From Haliotis asinina (Eukaryota > Mollusca > Gastropoda > Lepetellida > Haliotidae), in the NCBI RefSeq assembly GCF_037392515.1, contig NC_090281.1, positions 49,328,645 through 49,392,644 of the forward strand: a stretch of DNA of 64,000 nt, given 5' to 3'. Shown one piece after another: positions 25,868 to 39,170 of this stretch. Position 1 is the first letter of the stretch. Each line of letters starts with the position of its first letter. Both the position numbers and the translations under genes were made by a program. The notes under the pieces were generated by a model. It saw only the letters and a list, made by a program, of their open reading frames with translations, was not told where the DNA came from and did not search any database.

Positions 25868-27637
25868 CATCTTTCACTTTTGCATTGAGACATATGATGT
25901 CTGCCTGAACGGGTTTTAAAAAAAAGCATAACCTTTTTTGCAAAAAGCTAAAGCTGAGAAATCAGCCCCTTAGAAATAAGCCAAGCAGTCACATTTAACA
26001 ACTGACAGCTGACAGACACACAGACAAATACTATCCACATTAATTTCAAAACAAAGACTATCCAGCATTTTTTATATTTCAAAAGACTGTCACAAGAAGG
26101 GAGATATTACTTTAAATAAAATTACTTTCAAATATTTCGGTGATTATTTAACAAAAAACACCTTCAATATGAATATTCATAATCTTTTGTGTGCAACTTC
26201 AACATGCATAATTATGCAGTGCTGACATTATGACATATTAAGTTATGTAATCTGGGGAAAAAAACAATGAAGCCTGCTGATACATTCATCTAATGCTGAC
26301 TAAACGTTAAAGTATATGCAAGAATATTTTTTTAAAATGTTACTCAATAGATCTACACATTTTTTATTTGGTCAGGGGCAATTTTCATAAACACCAAGTA
26401 TCAAAGAAAAATACCAAAATATATCCTCTAATGACAGATAACTGATGTTCTTCCACATATTCAAGAGTAACTTCAATGACAAATGGCATATGGGCAAGTG
26501 CATACATAAAGTTTATGACAAAAGACGAAATGACAGCTGCAAAAACATTTATGCATTAATGTAGGTCAAATGACGACTAAATCTTCTCTTATTTTAAACA
26601 GAAATTTCATTATCATAATTTAAAACCAACAGAGTATGCCGAGAAACTAGCTGGTAAAATCTCCATAACAGCTATACTATTGTACATTGTGAATGTGGCA
26701 TTAGTCCTATGGCGCGTTTAGCATAGGCTGTCTTTCTGTCAGACATTGGGCCCTTCTTGTTCAAAACCGCCATTTCTTTTGTAACTAGATCAGACCGCCT
26801 CTGCAGACAAAGAGACTAGTCGATTTTGATCTACAAAAATCGAAAAATTACAAATCGTTGTAAGTTTAAGTCATTTCGGGTACGATAACTCGCCATCGCC
26901 GCTACCTTCTACACTCTATCATTCCCCATACTAAACGAATGGCAATAGCCAAATCCTATGTTGGAGCAAAATCCGTCATGGCCGCTCGTCCAACCTCAAA
27001 CAACGACCCCAAAACTCACCTCTCCAATGTCAAATTCCATTCCCATGAATGAAAGTACCTTTTAAAATCATCCCAGGGTGATCTCGGTTAGGAAAATGTT
27101 CCTGACATTAGTGTTCCCGGAAGTTTAAACTTCATCATCGTTCCTACTATGCTAGGCTATATGTTATATACAGTGAGTATTACTAGAGCAAACGGCTTCA
27201 CTATGTTCAGGTCTTGTTGAACGATCGCCTATATGGCCGCTCTATCGCTTCGTAATGACAAAGGGCTTGTCCCGAAATCGAGCTCAACCTCGGTTAAAAC
27301 ACGACGCATAAATATCAAAATTTACGAAATTACAGATAAATGATGTGACATCACATCCATGTCGTTAGATCGTAATGCGACGTTGATTTTAACTTCGAAA
27401 TCCTTTAATTTGTCCACCCCTTCCCCGCCTATAGCCACAGCATTGCCAGGCAGACATGGCGCTCATATGCAATCTATATAGGGCATGGAGGCAAGCTCTC
27501 ATAAATACGAATAGCATCTATACAAACTTGATAACATGTCAGAAACAAACCTGCATCCTATAGAAAACAAATTAATCTAATGCATAAATAACTTTTTCCA
27601 AGTAAAATGTAAAAAGAAAATAAGTTAAAACACTTAC

Positions 27638-27700
27638 AATTCAAGCTTGTACCGTACACTGCTATCTACTGCAACTATAACCCACGCTACTTATTCCGCT
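27638..27700 (-). other. Putative non-coding first exon of HMGB
   Basis: The HMGB coding exon begins at 25319 with a clear acceptor 26 nt before the ATG, so an upstream 5' UTR exon must exist. On the - strand the sequence CTTGAATT followed by donor GTAAGT (27637-27632) is a strong candidate for its end. The start is a guess; there is no clear TATA box. The first intron would be about 2.3 kb. Confidence 0.5.
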
Positions 27701-27736
27701 AAAGACTCACGGCTACTTTGGCGTCTGAACGCTGCG

Positions 27737-27741
27737 ATTGG
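27737..27741 (-). promoter_or_regulatory. CCAAT box upstream of HMGB
   Basis: On the - strand the motif AGCCAATCGC lies about 100 nt upstream of the candidate first-exon donor. This is a usual distance for an NF-Y site in a TATA-less promoter. Another CCAAT, on the + strand, lies about 30 nt further out in GAACCAATGAG. No experimental support. Confidence 0.4.
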
Positions 27742-28958
27742 CTGAAATTTGGATTAGCCGCACATACGAACCAATGAGGGACATTCATTTGAATGACGTT
27801 TTTGCATAATAAAGAAGGCGGCTTGACAAATAAACAACTCGGCAAACGATCACATGATGCACATTGTGGGATGTGTACCGCTAGATAGCTATGACCGTAC
27901 GACACACTACCACAAGTTGATTTTGTTAACGGTATTCACATGTAACATCACTGTTTCGAGGCAGTCGTGAACACATCTAATGGTTTGCTCAGCAATATGC
28001 CCTCATGAATAAAAGTATTTTAAAGAACTTCAAACCTAACACACGCTTCAGTACGCATATACCTCGAGACAAATGTACTTTGTATAAGATCTCAAACACA
28101 TGAGAGAATTTGTAAACAACGAAAACATTCAAATATATATAAAATATGTCTAAAAAAGTCCCCAGTTTTGTTTCTGTTAGGCTTACTATAGACTATAACA
28201 AACGTCTTTATAACGACCAATAATGTAAAAAATGAAGTGGGTCAATATAAACAACTTAATAACTAGTTTACTTGTGGAAGAGTAACTGTCGTCATAAATA
28301 TCCACTAAATTGAGAAAAGAATTTGACATGGTAAAGCATCACCTTTTTCAGTGTACTGCACCTCGTTATATGCACATGATGCTATTCCTTTATTTTCTTC
28401 TTCGAAGATCTCACATACAAAATAAATTGCTTTGATGGCTATTTGATATGCACCTGACAGCGAAGATATACCAACAGACGGCTTATCAAAACTACCAAAT
28501 GTTAGTTTTACCACAAGTAGTAGCTAATGTCTTTCGTCGGGCATGATTGACAGAGAGAAGCGGACATGGCCAAAATTTGTAGCCAAATGTATAAAGATTT
28601 AAACCATGACAGATGAAATCGACTGTTAGGTTTAAGTAAACTGCTATGTTTCTTTTATTTCTGTGTATTTGTAAACGAATTGTGACTCTATTGTCCACAT
28701 ATACCGTAATTCATTTTCTCTATCGACAGTGTTTACGATTTATGAATAGGCGTGGCCATGTCCATATATGTCAGCTACGTCATGCAACCTCTGACCTCGC
28801 AGATCAACACGAAAACACGCCGCCATTTCACTCGCTTCGTTGTTCAGTAGGAAGATTCTGCCGGTGACTTGCAGTCTAGCTGGCATTACATCAGACACCG
28901 AGAGATTAGAGCTTGATTTGCGGCTCCTAGACAGTGCAGTCGTGGAGTGTCTGACACT

Positions 28959-31900
28959 ATGAGGTAAGCACATGCGCTCTAGACATCTGCTGACGCGAAT
29001 ATATTTCCTCGACGTTTCTGTCTCCTTGTTGGCTTGGGAGTCCCAGTCTGTGTCACTCGACGAGACGATGATTTTAGGGTGGTCTATATTTCTCGGGAAA
29101 TTTTGTCCTTCGCAGATGCTACTTGTGTTTTTACGCGTACCTTAGTGATACTTGTTTAGTTTCATACTAACTGAATATAGGAATTAAGAGCAAGAGAGAT
29201 ATTCTCCTTAATGAACATGTGAAGAGAAAGAGAAACCTAGCTTTTCGCTGTTGTCAAAACGAAAAGACCTTTAAGAGTCAAATGATCCAAGCTTCTTACA
29301 GCTGATTCATGGGTAACCTTGCATCGACACACAGGCAGAGACACATGGTTGAAGACTAACTATTTACTAACGTGAGTAAAGTAGATGCATAGTGCTATTG
29401 AATTAAACTACTAATGATCAACCTTCCTGCAATGTATGACAGATACAGATAATTGGCCATCCTATAAATAAGACTGAAATCAGCACTGAGATGAACTTTT
29501 TCCATGTTGATTCTGAACAGAAAGGGGTATATAGGGTAGCCAAGTGGTTAAGCGTATGCACGTCACCCTGAGTGTTCAGGTTTAAATCCTCAAATGGGTA
29601 CGATTTGTGAAACCAGTTTCTGGTTTGTACTCTGAACAGAAGACTGGCTGATAGTGTGTTAGATACAAATAAATTCTGGTCACAAAGGTAAAGCTGTTCA
29701 GCATCAGTAGGGATTTGTCTCATTCTAGAATCTAAACCTAAAGAATGTTTTATAGCAGAGGTTACAAGAAATCAGGCAAAACAGACCCAAAAGTGGCTGT
29801 CAAAGTATGACAATAAATTGTTAACTTTGGTATGGTATAAATACACTTATATGAATATGAATATTAAAGTGATTGTGCAATGCAAGCGAAACATTTACAT
29901 TTAGTATGCAACAGTTTAGGTAGAAAATGAAATGGCAGAAATAGCTTTGGAAATTAATGAATCCATAATTAGAGACAAATTGAGTCAAAAATGGAATAAT
30001 TCCAGAACTCCATGAGAAATTGTATGTAATATTTATAATTTAAATGTACAGATTAATTCATTTTGTTCTTGATCAGTATATTTTGATACTTTTGACTAAA
30101 TATGACAAAATTCCCAATCAAGAACACACATTTCCAAATTGTTTTAACAACAAATAGTTTGCTATTTAAATGTATTGTGTCAAATATAACATGCAATTTT
30201 CTCAGGTTAGTTCAGATGTAAACATTTTAAATAAAGAATTGTGTGATTCACTAAGATTGGTTCTCTCATTTGTCAAGATCAGACTGATATTCAATTCATG
30301 ACAAACATGATTTTACATCACACTCTACTTTCTCCAAAAGAACATGTCACACCTTGTATTATGCAACCAGCAAACTGTATCTTGCTCTTTGTATAACAAG
30401 AGTTAATTTCAATCAGATAGCGACACTCTGTACACAAGATCAGCTTATTTCAAGACGTTGAATAAACAGGTCATGGGTGACGTGAATCTATTGCAGAAAT
30501 AAAGTAATAGATAACATGTATTCCAGTTCCTGAAACTTATAGTTCTAATGATTGAAAATATTGCTTACAGTCCAATTTTTGTTTTTCACATTTTCTCTGT
30601 TTAGAAGAAGCAACAGAGACTTTTCTTTATGGAAAAAAAAAATTAGGTAGTTCCTTTGAATATGTCATTACCGCTACCATATTTGTGAATCAGGTCCTGT
30701 CATTCTCTCAGTTTGATGTTTCATATTTATTATTTTTAATTGAAATTTGAATCATGAACAAATTCACCATTGAGAAACATAAAGCAGAAAATGTGAATAC
30801 TTTCAAATAGTTGTTGGATAACATCTACATATTGCACATATTGTTTAGAAAGCTGACAATATTTAAGGCACACTATCTCACCACACTTCTTAAAAGCAAT
30901 ACAGCATTTCTCTCATTAAAATACTACTCAAAAAAAATAAATGCATAGCTGAAAATTGTTGTCAGTTTATACACTTAAGGTTCAGTAATACATGGCAGTC
31001 ATGAAGAGAACTTGAATGAGTGTTAATGGTCCAATGCTGCAAGAAACTGTACATTACAAATGACAAGTGTTCAAAGGTCAAGGTCGCAGAGCAGTCAGTA
31101 TCTTGTGTTGCCACCATTAGCATCAATGGTTGCTTGGCATCGGTGTCCCATAGACTGGACCAGAATCCGAATGAAGTGCCTTGGAATGAGTTTGTACTCT
31201 GCCCTCAAGGCCACAAACAGAGCAGGTAATGTCTGGGGCTGATGGTCATGCTGTCACACACGATGATCCAATTTGTCCCTCAAATGTTCAATAGGGCTAA
31301 GATCTGGTGATCATGAGGGCCAATCAAGAACCTGGTTATTCTTGCTGCATGTGGCCGAACGTTATCATGCTGAAAAATGACGTTCTGGTGGTTCATGAAA
31401 AGAAGGACATGATTTCATTACGGTAACGTCGAGCTGTCAAATTGCCCTGGACCTGAATGAGATCTGTCCTGCCATTGTATGAAATGCCAACCCAAACCAT
31501 GACACCTCCACCACCAAATGTGTCCACTTCCTGGAAACAATTTTCAGCATAGCATTCGTTACAACGTCGATATACACATACTCTTCTGTCGGGACATCGC
31601 AGCATGTAGCATGACTCATCACTGAAGATAACAGTTCTCCACCTTTGCAATGGCCATGGAAGAGGCTGGTGACACCATCGTCTGCGTTGTTGCCAATGTT
31701 GACATGTAACGACTGGTCCTCGCAAAGGTCTTCTGGAACAAATACCAGCCTCACGTAAGCGGTTCCTCAGTCTGATCAGAAATTGTTCTGACACTACTGA
31801 TGTTGTGGAGGATGCTGTGGTAATCCTGTTCCACAAATGTTGAAGCTGAATAAACCTGTCCTGAGCGGACGTGGTCGCACAGGGTCGACCTCACATGTTG

Positions 31901-34900
31901 AACCTCGCTACTGGTAGTGATGCCAAAGTCTTGCTATGGTTCTCAGAGACACATTCAGTTCCCTTGCAATCGCAGACTGAGACTCTCCAGCCTCCAAATG
32001 ACCAATCGCATTGTTGCGGGTGAGCCTCAGTAAGTCGAGGCATGACTGTAACACCAAATTTAAGATTGTCAGCTGTTGCAAGAGCATTGAAACCCCCCAA
32101 CTTTTATTAGAAATAATGCATGGAATGTGCATGCAAAAGGAAACGCATTAATTTCTTCCCGTAGAAAATTTATTGAGGAAAACAGATTTTGTGCATTTTG
32201 GTGAGTTGCCCGCAGTGACAATGGATTCAAACTTGGAAGTGTTTGAAGACAGCGTTCACCGTAGTTATACTGAGTACATAAACACCAATGATTAAGTTTC
32301 AAAATCTTACATGGAAAAATACTAGCAATGCGTTTCTTTTTTTTTTTTGAGTAGTTTACTAGCTATCAGCCTTTATCATTTATATTGGAAAAAAAATATA
32401 TTAAGATTACATTAAGTTAAAAAGTTCAAAGGAATGAATCAAGGCTATGTCGAATTAAACTTACTCTCACACCTTCTACTAACCACACATTATTTCTATC
32501 AAATCGTAGAGAGGTGTGTCCCTCGCGAAGCTCTTTATGTCTTATAAAGCAACTTGTGATTGAAGCCAGTTCAGCAAACATGTACAACACTGTGCAGTGG
32601 CAGCTAAACAGTAGAGGACTTAACATGTACTTGAGGCGGTCTCTCGTTATGTGTACAGGTGACTACCTACTATGTGACTGCCTGATCACAGAGAGAGAAA
32701 TTCAGCATTGTGCATGTCACAGAAAAACACGTCTAAAAGTGTTAATTATGAAAGTAATTGAACACAATTTGCTACAGTCATTGACAGATGTGGAAGTTAT
32801 GGATGACATAAATGAAAATGTAGGAAGAGGAAATTAGATAGTCAAATACTAACAAAAATGTGCTAAAGGAACAGCATGAAAAGCAAGGTGCACATGCATT
32901 AATGACATCAGGCGTGTGATTACTGCTGATTGACGACTTTTTTATTTTCGTGACAAATTTTGCCATTTTGGGATCTGTTGGTCTGTGTTTTATTGCACTC
33001 TATGTTGGTTTGATTCTTTTGTGTCTACTTTTGTGTTAGATTGCAGTTCATCAGTATCATTTTGTCTCAGACAGACTGTACACTTGTTAACATGATTGAG
33101 TAGTTTGAGGGCGGAGATTGACTAGAACCTTGTTTGATGTACCTGTGGGCAATAGAGCCTCCATGGTTCTTCCTTGATGCTAGAATCTTGAAAATAAGAG
33201 AAACTGAAAAAATGTTTGTTTTCTTCTGCTTCAGACAAGATGCACTTTCTTGATACTGATCTCTGAAAAGTGTATGACAAGGAATAATTGTTTCATTCCA
33301 TAAGTGATTAGATGCTACTTTTTTATATTTTGCACCTACATGAAAAAAATCGATAATTTTCATCTATTGTACCTGTTAATATTGTAGACATTGTTTTCCA
33401 GTACTAATGGCTTCAGCACAGAGGAAGACAGTCGTGGGGGGCATGACCAGATCTGCTGCTTGATTGACAGCAATGAGCGATGCACACGGCAAGCAGGCAA
33501 TGCCAGTTACAGCAAACGTATACAGAAGACAGTTCAGCAACGAAAGCTAAAACTCACCAGGGATGACAGCGTGAGTGTCATGAGTCAAGTAAAGTTGTTT
33601 CACGCCACTGCCTTGATTTAATTACCTTTATCACTAAACTGGAGGCCTGGTGTGAACAACAGGATGACATTACTGCAGCTTTATAAAGTTTATGCTGAAC
33701 TGAAAGCAGTCAGCTGGTAAAAAGGGATGGAAATGATATTGCTCACAATATTTGTTTCTTATTCTTGTTTTGGGATATCTTTTATTGAAAATTTTCCCTT
33801 TCATTTCCTGATGTCTTCGACTGAATGTCGCTCACTGAGCAAGAGTAAATAAATCCCCGCATTACACAGAATTCTACATATAGGTTTGAATAGGTTTACT
33901 GCTGTTTTCAAGTTGTTGTACATGACTAAATCAGGTGGTCTTAACTGACATGACTGGTCATTGAACCCTGACCACATCGGTTGTTTCTTATGTTACTACA
34001 GGGTTTTCTGGCTAGAGTTTCAGAATTTGGTTAGTTGCCATCACATATAGTGCCTAATGGATATTTTGACATGACCCATTATGTTGGCTAAAATATTATT
34101 TTGTAAAACTCCAAAATAAGCTACTGTATTTAGGTGTTATGTAATCAATATATTTTTAGCAATTTTTAGAACATCTAAATTTATGGCACAATTAATTGGG
34201 GTGTGTTTAAAACAGTGGGTGTTTCTGCTTATGAAGTGGTCAAAGGGGGGCAACTCTCTCTAGGGGATTGTGTACCTTTGCTATCAAAATCCCCACACTT
34301 AACAACTTGTAATGCCTTTATCATTTTAATGAATGAAGGCTTCAAATGTTTAACGAATACAGCATACTTTTGTTTTAACCACATTGTTACAAGCTATTGC
34401 ATATTAGGAGGTGGAAAATGACAGCTAGATTTAACACTAAATTAATAGATGACAACTTCTGTTTCTCGAGTGCAACATTGAAACGTGCACACAAGATGCT
34501 GTGGTATAGAAATAAAAACTCATGCGCAGCAGGCCAAATAAAGCACTTTTGAAAACCTTAAAAATTCTGCTATTTCTTCATTACCAATTATACAGTAATA
34601 TACCAATATGTGTTTTGTTTGAGATTGGGCGTTAGTTTTTACAGGTTTTAAATAGGTACCGCAGTGGTTATTTATTCATCTTTGATCGGACATGTGATGA
34701 CACACCTGTAATTAAGAGGTGTTACATTGTTTATAATTTAGCTGTTGACAATAGGTGGTACATATGTGATGACTCACCCTTTCGGTTCAACATTTGCAGG
34801 TGTCACACATCTACATCTGTGACTTTCACAAGAACATGATTCAGAGTGTCCGCAGCAAGCGGAAGAGGAAGGACAGTGAGGATGACCGAGGATCGCCTGA

Positions 34901-36635
34901 TGGGGACGATGATGTACCAGAGGTATTTGGAAAATCTTGTCTTCCAGGGACCAAGGATGTTGAGGGTCGAGTTAAAATACTTGGCATTGAGATAAGGATA
35001 AGAACTGGCTTCGTTACCACTGGAGACCAGATGATATATGTAGAAGCTCAGATAAGCTGCGTATCTGGGTAAAATAAGCATAAAAAATTTCCTAATAAAA
35101 TATAATAATTGTTGCATACCAATTACACATTTAAAATAGTTAGCAAGTTAGTCTTGCTTAGGTATGACATAAGGACGTACATACCTGCTTAGTAAACTTA
35201 CTCAATGATATATACTTAGGTGAGTAAAATCACTGAAATCCCCACATATTTGAAAGCAGTGGGTAATGAAAAATGAAATACCTGCTCAACATTCATAGTA
35301 CCCGCTCAACGTTCATAATACCTGCTCAACATTCATAATTAATACCTGCTCAACATTCATAATACCTGCTCAACATTCATAATACCCGCTCAACATTCAT
35401 AATACCTGCTCAACATTCATAATACCTGCTCAATGTTCATAATACCTGCTCAACATTCATAATACCCGCTCAACGTTCATAATACCCGCTCAACATTCAT
35501 AATACCCGCTCAACGTTCATAATACCCGCTCAACGTTCATAATACCTGCTCAACATTCATAATACCTGCTCAACGTTCATAATACCCGCTCAACGTTCAT
35601 AATACCCGCTCAACATTCATAATACCCGCTCAACGTTCATAATACCCGCTCAACATTCATAATACCCGCTCAACATTCATAATACCCGCTCAACGTTCAT
35701 AATACCTGCTCAGCGTTCATAATACCCGCTCAACATTCATAATACCCGCTCAACATTCATAATACCTGCTCAACATTCATAATACCCGCTCCCTTCAAAC
35801 ATAGGTACAGTACCCACATGGGCTAAATCTGGAGCTCTGATATTTGTACCTTTGCATTTTGAGTACAGTTACAATATTTTTTTGTTTCAGATTGACTTTT
35901 TCCAAATGCCTGTAAATGCCCTACGACGCTACAAACGTCACTTCAAAATCTCCACACGGCCTGGTCTCAACAAAGCACAACTGGCAGAAGTAAGCAAGTC
36001 TCTCACACTGAATTCAGAACATACTGGTCTAATATAAGTCCTTAGGTGTACTCAGTATATTGTATAGCATAATTGTAATTTATATAGCTATACTACTACA
36101 ACTCTTCACAGTGAAATTTATAACAACACGTATCTGTAGGTTAAAGAAATTGTATTGCTAGCTGTCTGTGGGACTTCATTGACAGCATGTAGATCTTTGC
36201 AACTAATGTCAACAAAGGATAGCTACACAATGGAAATAGTGTTTCTTGAATGGCTCTGAAAGATGTGAATATTCACATGGTGCCTGCCTGTAGCAGAAGT
36301 CTATGTTTGCTGCATGGAACTCTGGGTAAGAGAGTGGGCATGAAACTCCTCAAAATGATTAATCTGTCGTTTTGATAAACAAAAGGGTGATAACTCTTAA
36401 GCGCAATGGTTGTTGCTGACAACTTAGTTAATTCAGTGCCAGTTATATTCCTTTTCTGATACTCGCAGTAGTCTACTGTCTAACACTAACATTTGGATGT
36501 TTATTTCAGGCCGTTGCTCGACATTTCCGCACCATCCCCGTTGTTGAGAAAGAGGCTCTGACCTACTTTATCTATATGGCAAAAAACTACAAGAGTCGGT
36601 TTGACCAGAAATACATTGATACAGTCCACAGCTAG
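28959..36635 (+). CDS. SAP30L: SAP30L-type Sin3-HDAC corepressor subunit, complete
   Basis: Five exons encode 173 residues: 28959-28963 (ATG AG only), 33402-33570, 34800-34922, 35891-35989 and 36510-36635 (stop TAG). The N-terminus [13 protein letters not shown] matches the start of vertebrate SAP30L, which favours SAP30L over SAP30. A Cys-Cys-Cys-His zinc module follows: QICCL at residues 18-22, Cys29, then YICDFHKN with Cys65 and His68. A basic run SKRKRKD near residue 78 fits the known nuclear and phosphoinositide/DNA-binding signal. The last two exons form the Sin3-binding domain ([35 protein letters not shown]). The protein bridges Sin3, HDACs and DNA in transcriptional repression. The first coding exon holds only five coding bases, so it depends on the donor GTAAGC at 28964; phase and protein start both support it. 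Intron 1 is about 4.4 kb and carries a decayed Tc1-like transposon. Confidence 0.95.
29531..29645 (+). mobile_element. tRNA-derived SINE (family A), 3' truncated
   Basis: GGGTAGCCAAGTGGTTAAGC and GGTTTAAATCC heads, then GTGAAACCAGTTTCTGG; the tail is lost. In SAP30L intron 1. Confidence 0.75.
30924..32354 (-). mobile_element. Tc1-like DNA transposon, decayed copy in SAP30L intron 1
   Basis: About 1.43 kb bounded by imperfect inverted repeats of roughly 28 bp (left CTACTCAAAAAAA...GCATAGCT, mirrored at the right end). TA precedes the left end; the right flank is not a clean TA. The transposase reads on the - strand. Near 32.05-31.91 kb is a helix-turn-helix remnant ([20 protein letters not shown]...), in 31836-31393 the catalytic core (VIFSDES, then [19 protein letters not shown]), then [12 protein letters not shown] with the second aspartate, and finally WPS[14 protein letters not shown] with the glutamate. 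The pieces lie in different frames: there is a frameshift between the second aspartate and the DWPS block, plus the in-frame stop. The copy is inactive. Family: Tc1/mariner, DDE type. Confidence 0.88.
35276..35790. repeat. 20-bp minisatellite in SAP30L intron 3
   Basis: About 25 copies of AATACCCGCTCAACATTCAT, with two alternating variable sites (CCCG/CCTG and ACATT/ACGTT). It ends about 100 bp before exon 4. Confidence 0.96.
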
Positions 36636-36756
36636 TCCATGTTTTTTCATTTATATTTTACATATATTGTTTTGATGTTACATTTGAACTCCACTCTCAT
36701 TTTGTATGTTATTGTGTGATACCAACTGGACCATAAAAATATGGAAAATAAATAAA
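36636..36756 (+). terminator. SAP30L 3' UTR and poly(A) signals
   Basis: The 3' UTR is short. Two overlapping AATAAA hexamers (36747-36752 and 36751-36756) lie about 115 nt after the stop and are followed by a T-rich stretch, the usual cleavage context. Confidence 0.75.
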
Positions 36757-36799
36757 GTAAACATGACATATATTTTTTTCATGTTGTCTACTGTTTAAG

Positions 36800-37006
36800 G
36801 GGGCAGTAGGTTAGCTCAGTGGTTAAGGTATTTGCTTGTCACGCTGAAGACAAAATTATTATTTCCACTTGGGTTAAATATGTAAAGCCCATTTCTGTTG
36901 TTCCCTACTCTGATATTGGTGGAATATTGCCAGCTTAGACATTTCACTCACTCACTCACTCACTCACTCACTCACTCACTCACTCACTCACTCACTCACT
37001 CACTCA
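36800..37006 (+). mobile_element. tRNA-derived SINE (family A) with long ACTC tail
   Basis: Head TAGCTCAGTGGTTAAGG, body AAGCCCATTTCTG, then about 16 ACTC units. Just downstream of the SAP30L poly(A) signal. Confidence 0.8.
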
Positions 37007-37785
37007 AGGTCATATGCAATGTAAAACACAACTTTGCAGATTCTGATTCCTTTCGGTATGCACTTCGGGACACAAATCATCAAAAATGCCAGTTAAACCT
37101 ATAAAGTTGAAAAAAAAAACATGCTGTAAAAACACCTGCGAAATCTGAGTTCAAACAATTCCCTAATTTTCCCCCAGCGCTCATAACACATGCGCAGTGA
37201 GTAGGTTTACATAGCTTGAAACAGTATGCCTGCCCTGAGTATGAGGTCGTGAGCAGTAGTCTAATCTTGGTTGTGTACATAAACAAGTAAATAATCTACT
37301 TGTTACACAAAAAACATGTTTATTGTGGTAAGCAGACCCTGTCACAGAGAAATCTCAATGTCTGGTTAGTTAACACCTACATGTCTGCCTGCCGACAATA
37401 ACAATATGCAATGCACAACATCAATTACTGATCATTTGCAATTTGATTATAAACCATAAACGAAGAGGCGGCTAAGCGTTTCAGCAAATGAACTAGTGGC
37501 CAATGACAAGGCCTCGTTACACATGAGTGCACATCCACCGGCCCTGACTGGGTTCGGTATCATGGCTGCTTTGTTTCGATATTTCAAGGGAGGTAAACCC
37601 AAGTACAAAATATTACACTTTTGATTTGTAATTATACACTTATAATTTTGTGTAATTTGTTTTTTGCACAATCACTAATGCATTTAAGTATCATGAACAA
37701 GTGATAACTATGTTTTAATTATGTTTGATTTTTTCGTTGCATGTGACCTTTGAAAGATGACTGATTCTCGTGATTTCACTGTTTC

Positions 37786-38085
37786 TTGTCCCAATTGTTG
37801 TTAACACAATATCTCATGAACTGTTGTACATGACATCTTCAAAATTGGTGAGAGTCTACACTTGGGGATTACACAGACACAGTCACTTTTGGTGACCTTG
37901 ACCTTATTTTCAAGGTCACCATGACACATTGGACACTTTTCATATTCTTGTTAACGCAATATCTCATTAACTATTGTACCCAGTATCTTCAAAATTGGTG
38001 ACAGCCTACATTGGTTCGTTATGCAGACACCAGTCAGTTTTGGTGACCGTGACCTTATTTTCAAGGTCAGTGTCATCAATATTCC
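37786..38085. repeat. Two tandem 150-bp units with nuclear-receptor half-sites
   Basis: Unit core: TTAACACAATATCTCATGAA, ATCTTCAAAATTGGTGA and GTGACCTTGACCTTATTTTC followed by AAGGTCA. The second unit starts about 150 bp after the first and is somewhat diverged. Confidence 0.85.
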
Positions 38086-39170
38086 ATTGTTCTTTTGGGG
38101 CAGTGGACATTGCCTTATTTGTGGCAAACTTTTCTTTTAAAGGCTTCTGTCAGTGATATTTCTGTTATATGATGGTGGTCTGTTAATAATCGAAGCTTGA
38201 CCAGACATTCCAGAGATGTACATCATAAGCATTCATCCACACACATGACATACCATCACAAGCACCTCTTGGGACAAGCATTTCATACGGAAGCCCACGT
38301 ATAACTCACCACATCACAGGACCTTTTGTCATGGTGCGAATGTTAAACTTATAATAAGCAATGAATTGTAACATGCAGACACAATGTCTTACAGTTAGTT
38401 AATTGCCATGAGAAAGGGTGTAAGAAATCCCCTGTGAACCAGCAAAATGTAACACAAGTCTGAAATATTCAATGATATATTGGGCAAACAATGAGCAAGT
38501 TACAATGAATCACAATACAGATTTCTAATACAATGCAGTTGTGACACAAGTGTACGGTAATGGGTCTTGGCATTACAGTGAGATCAGACATACTAAATGG
38601 AGGTAATTTCCACAGTGGGTAGTCAGGCACGGACGTTGATAGTCCGAGGCACACAACTCCAGTAATTCCGAGTGTAAGTCCGTGTGTGTGTCTCAAAACA
38701 ACAACCAGCGTTTTTATACTCAGAACTTCCTCGTAACAAATGATACAAAGTGATGTCGATTTTATGTTACTGAAATTACCTCAAAACACTGGACGGATCA
38801 ATGTTCTATCATTACATGTTCAATGACCAACACCAGCTTGGCCAACGATGTGGATATAGAGTGTGACCACTAGTTGCTTTGCCACAGAACAGGTAGTGAG
38901 AGAGGAAGTTGCGGTGCATTGAAGCCGTGGCGTGATAGAGAAGTCCCGATGGATGTTGATCCTGATGTCAACTATGTGTAGTTGCAACCGAGTTAGTGTT
39001 ACCTGTCCGGTTATCGACCACTTTGTCTCACAGGTGTTCAGTTCATGGTAGCCTGGAGAAATAGCAGGATGTGGAAATACATCAGTGTTATGTTTTCTTC
39101 CAAGCTATGTTACAACACCTGCAATGAATTGTGTTCTTCTCCCACCCCATCACATTCCACGACCACACAG

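Larger units (their letters stand above)
25320..27637. other. HMGB first intron, with CpG-richer 26.7-27.5 kb
   Basis: The right half is clearly richer in CG dinucleotides than the surroundings, as expected at a promoter. On the - strand GGAGAG followed by donor GTGAGT near 27019 could end an alternative first exon. No coding exon seen. Confidence 0.5.
28964..33401. other. SAP30L intron 1
   Basis: 4.4 kb holding a family A SINE and the Tc1-like transposon; the rest is AT-rich without coding signal. Confidence 0.75.

Noticed and set aside
35276-35790. CRISPR-like array
   Set aside because: The 20-bp units follow one another with no spacers, and the host is an animal; a minisatellite.
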